Source: a candidate division SR1 bacterium CG_4_9_14_3_um_filter_40_9 (GTDB taxonomy: Bacteria > Patescibacteriota > Gracilibacteria > Absconditabacterales > Absconditicoccaceae). From it: DNA of 6,579 bases. The notes beneath the pieces were generated by a model, which was not told the DNA's origin, did no database searches, and worked only from the letters and a program-made list of their open reading frames with translations. The stretch is from the NCBI GenBank assembly GCA_002791215.1, contig PFWQ01000053.1:1793-8371 (forward strand), written 5' to 3'. The number at the start of each line of letters is the position of its first letter. Positions within the stretch are counted from its first letter, which is position 1. Positions 6,073 to 6,579 of the stretch are shown here, in pieces. The position numbers and the translations under genes were made by a program.

Positions 6073-6465
6073 CTAAACCTGATATAACTTTTCTTTTTCC
6101 TCAATAATCCTCTCCAATTCCATGATCACACCATCCAAATTGTTTTCTATCTCTTCGTTGGTAAATCTTATGACCTCTATCCCGTAATCTCTGATTATCA
6201 CATCTCTCATCTGGTCATATTCAACTTGGTCATTATGATATCATCCATCGAGTTCTATTCACAACAATAATTTGGAACAGTAGAAGTCCAAGATAAACGA
6301 TCAGACTACTTTTTGTCTTCTAAATTTATATCAGAGAAACTTTTTATTTTTTAAAATAAGATGCCAGAATATCCCCTCCGTCTTGGTTGATTTTTTTCTG
6401 TTCTGTCTGGCGAATTTGGTCAGACTGGTATTGTAAGGGACAAAAGGAAGCTCTTGATCTTGCAT
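6073..6465 (-). CDS. DUF559 domain endonuclease (Vsr/PD-(D/E)XK-like)
   Basis: DUF559 proteins are small members of the PD-(D/E)XK nuclease superfamily related to very-short-patch-repair (Vsr) endonuclease; their substrate is mostly unproven. The 130-aa product is of family length and shows the full pattern: LPFVPYNTSLTKFARQNRKK (6-25), FWHLILKNKKFLGYKFRRQK (33-52), GSFILDFYC (55-63, catalytic-type Asp60), GIELDGGYH (69-77, Glu71 and Asp73) and IRDYGIEVIRFTNEEI (91-106). Glycines 45, 55, 69 and 75 are TGA-coded (4 of 8), each at a family-conserved glycine. The ATG at 6465 fits the usual family N-terminus just before LPF. The frame is open upstream to the window edge, but that stretch translates a GC-rich repeat-like segment and is probably not coding. 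No Shine-Dalgarno. It is followed at 15 bp by the unknown helical gene. Confidence 0.88.
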
Positions 6466-6510
6466 GATTGATTGGGATGCGGATAAAACAAAAATCCCCT
6501 GCTCTCGTAA

Positions 6511-6579
6511 TAACCCCACCACCCGACACTTCAGGGTCCCCCTCTCCTTTCAGGGAGGCAAGACCCCCTCCAGCTCCCC
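6511..6579. repeat. GC-rich, repeat-like segment at the window edge
   Basis: The last ~70 bp are C-rich on the plus strand (runs CCCC and CCCCCC, and CCTCTCC...GGGAGG, which can form a 6-bp hairpin at 6541-6558 with one wobble pair), in sharp contrast to the AT-rich neighbours. It resembles the G-rich dispersed repeats often found beside DUF559 genes in other genomes, recalled from general knowledge. The segment continues past the window, so its boundaries and copy number cannot be judged. Confidence 0.4.

Noticed and set aside
6344..6529. An alternative minus-strand frame overlapping the start of DUF559
   Set aside because: It is out of frame with the clear DUF559 motifs and has no family-like pattern.

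Overview
ORGANISM. Every gene in this window lies on the minus strand, and nearly all are interrupted by in-frame TGA codons at places where the protein family needs glycine. Examples are the GG pair of a nucleotidyltransferase active site, the IELDGG motif of a DUF559 endonuclease and the conserved glycine of the first S1 domain in ribosomal protein S1. Reading UGA as glycine (genetic code 25) gives complete, recognisable proteins. This points to Candidatus Gracilibacteria or Absconditabacteria (BD1-5/SR1, Patescibacteria/CPR), and coordinates below use that code. The DNA is AT-rich, and none of the seven visible start codons has a Shine-Dalgarno sequence.

LAYOUT, in the direction of transcription (right to left). 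(1) 6579-5158: a GC-rich repeat-like edge, then a DUF559 (PD-(D/E)XK, Vsr-like) endonuclease gene. It is followed 15 bp later by a helical protein of unknown family whose frame is broken at an A7 run, then by an intrinsic terminator. (2) 5105-2024: a promoter with a perfect TATAAT, an array of operator-like repeats, then three overlapping genes. These are an AbiEi-like antitoxin/repressor, an AbiEii nucleotidyltransferase toxin and a type I DNA methyltransferase subunit HsdM (10-bp and 8-bp overlaps). No hsdS or hsdR follows. (3) 2021-1570: a four-run G-quadruplex-type repeat, a promoter, an unidentified but highly foldable ~104-nt segment (candidate structured RNA), tRNA-Arg(CCU), a repeat-rich spacer, and a promoter so close to rpsO that its mRNA would be nearly leaderless. 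(4) 1561-1: rpsO (S15, with an extended basic N-terminus), a spacer of 9-bp tandem repeats, and rpsA (S1, four S1 domains visible, running off the left edge).

HOW IT FITS TOGETHER. The right two thirds is a defence-type island (DUF559 nuclease, unknown helical protein, AbiE toxin-antitoxin, solitary HsdM) beside housekeeping translation genes. The most notable points are the tightly coupled AbiEi-AbiEii-HsdM cassette, whose toxin active site is itself spelled with two consecutive UGA codons, the operator array in front of it, and the unassigned structured element before tRNA-Arg. UGA-Gly codons are common in the defence genes and nearly absent from the ribosomal protein genes.
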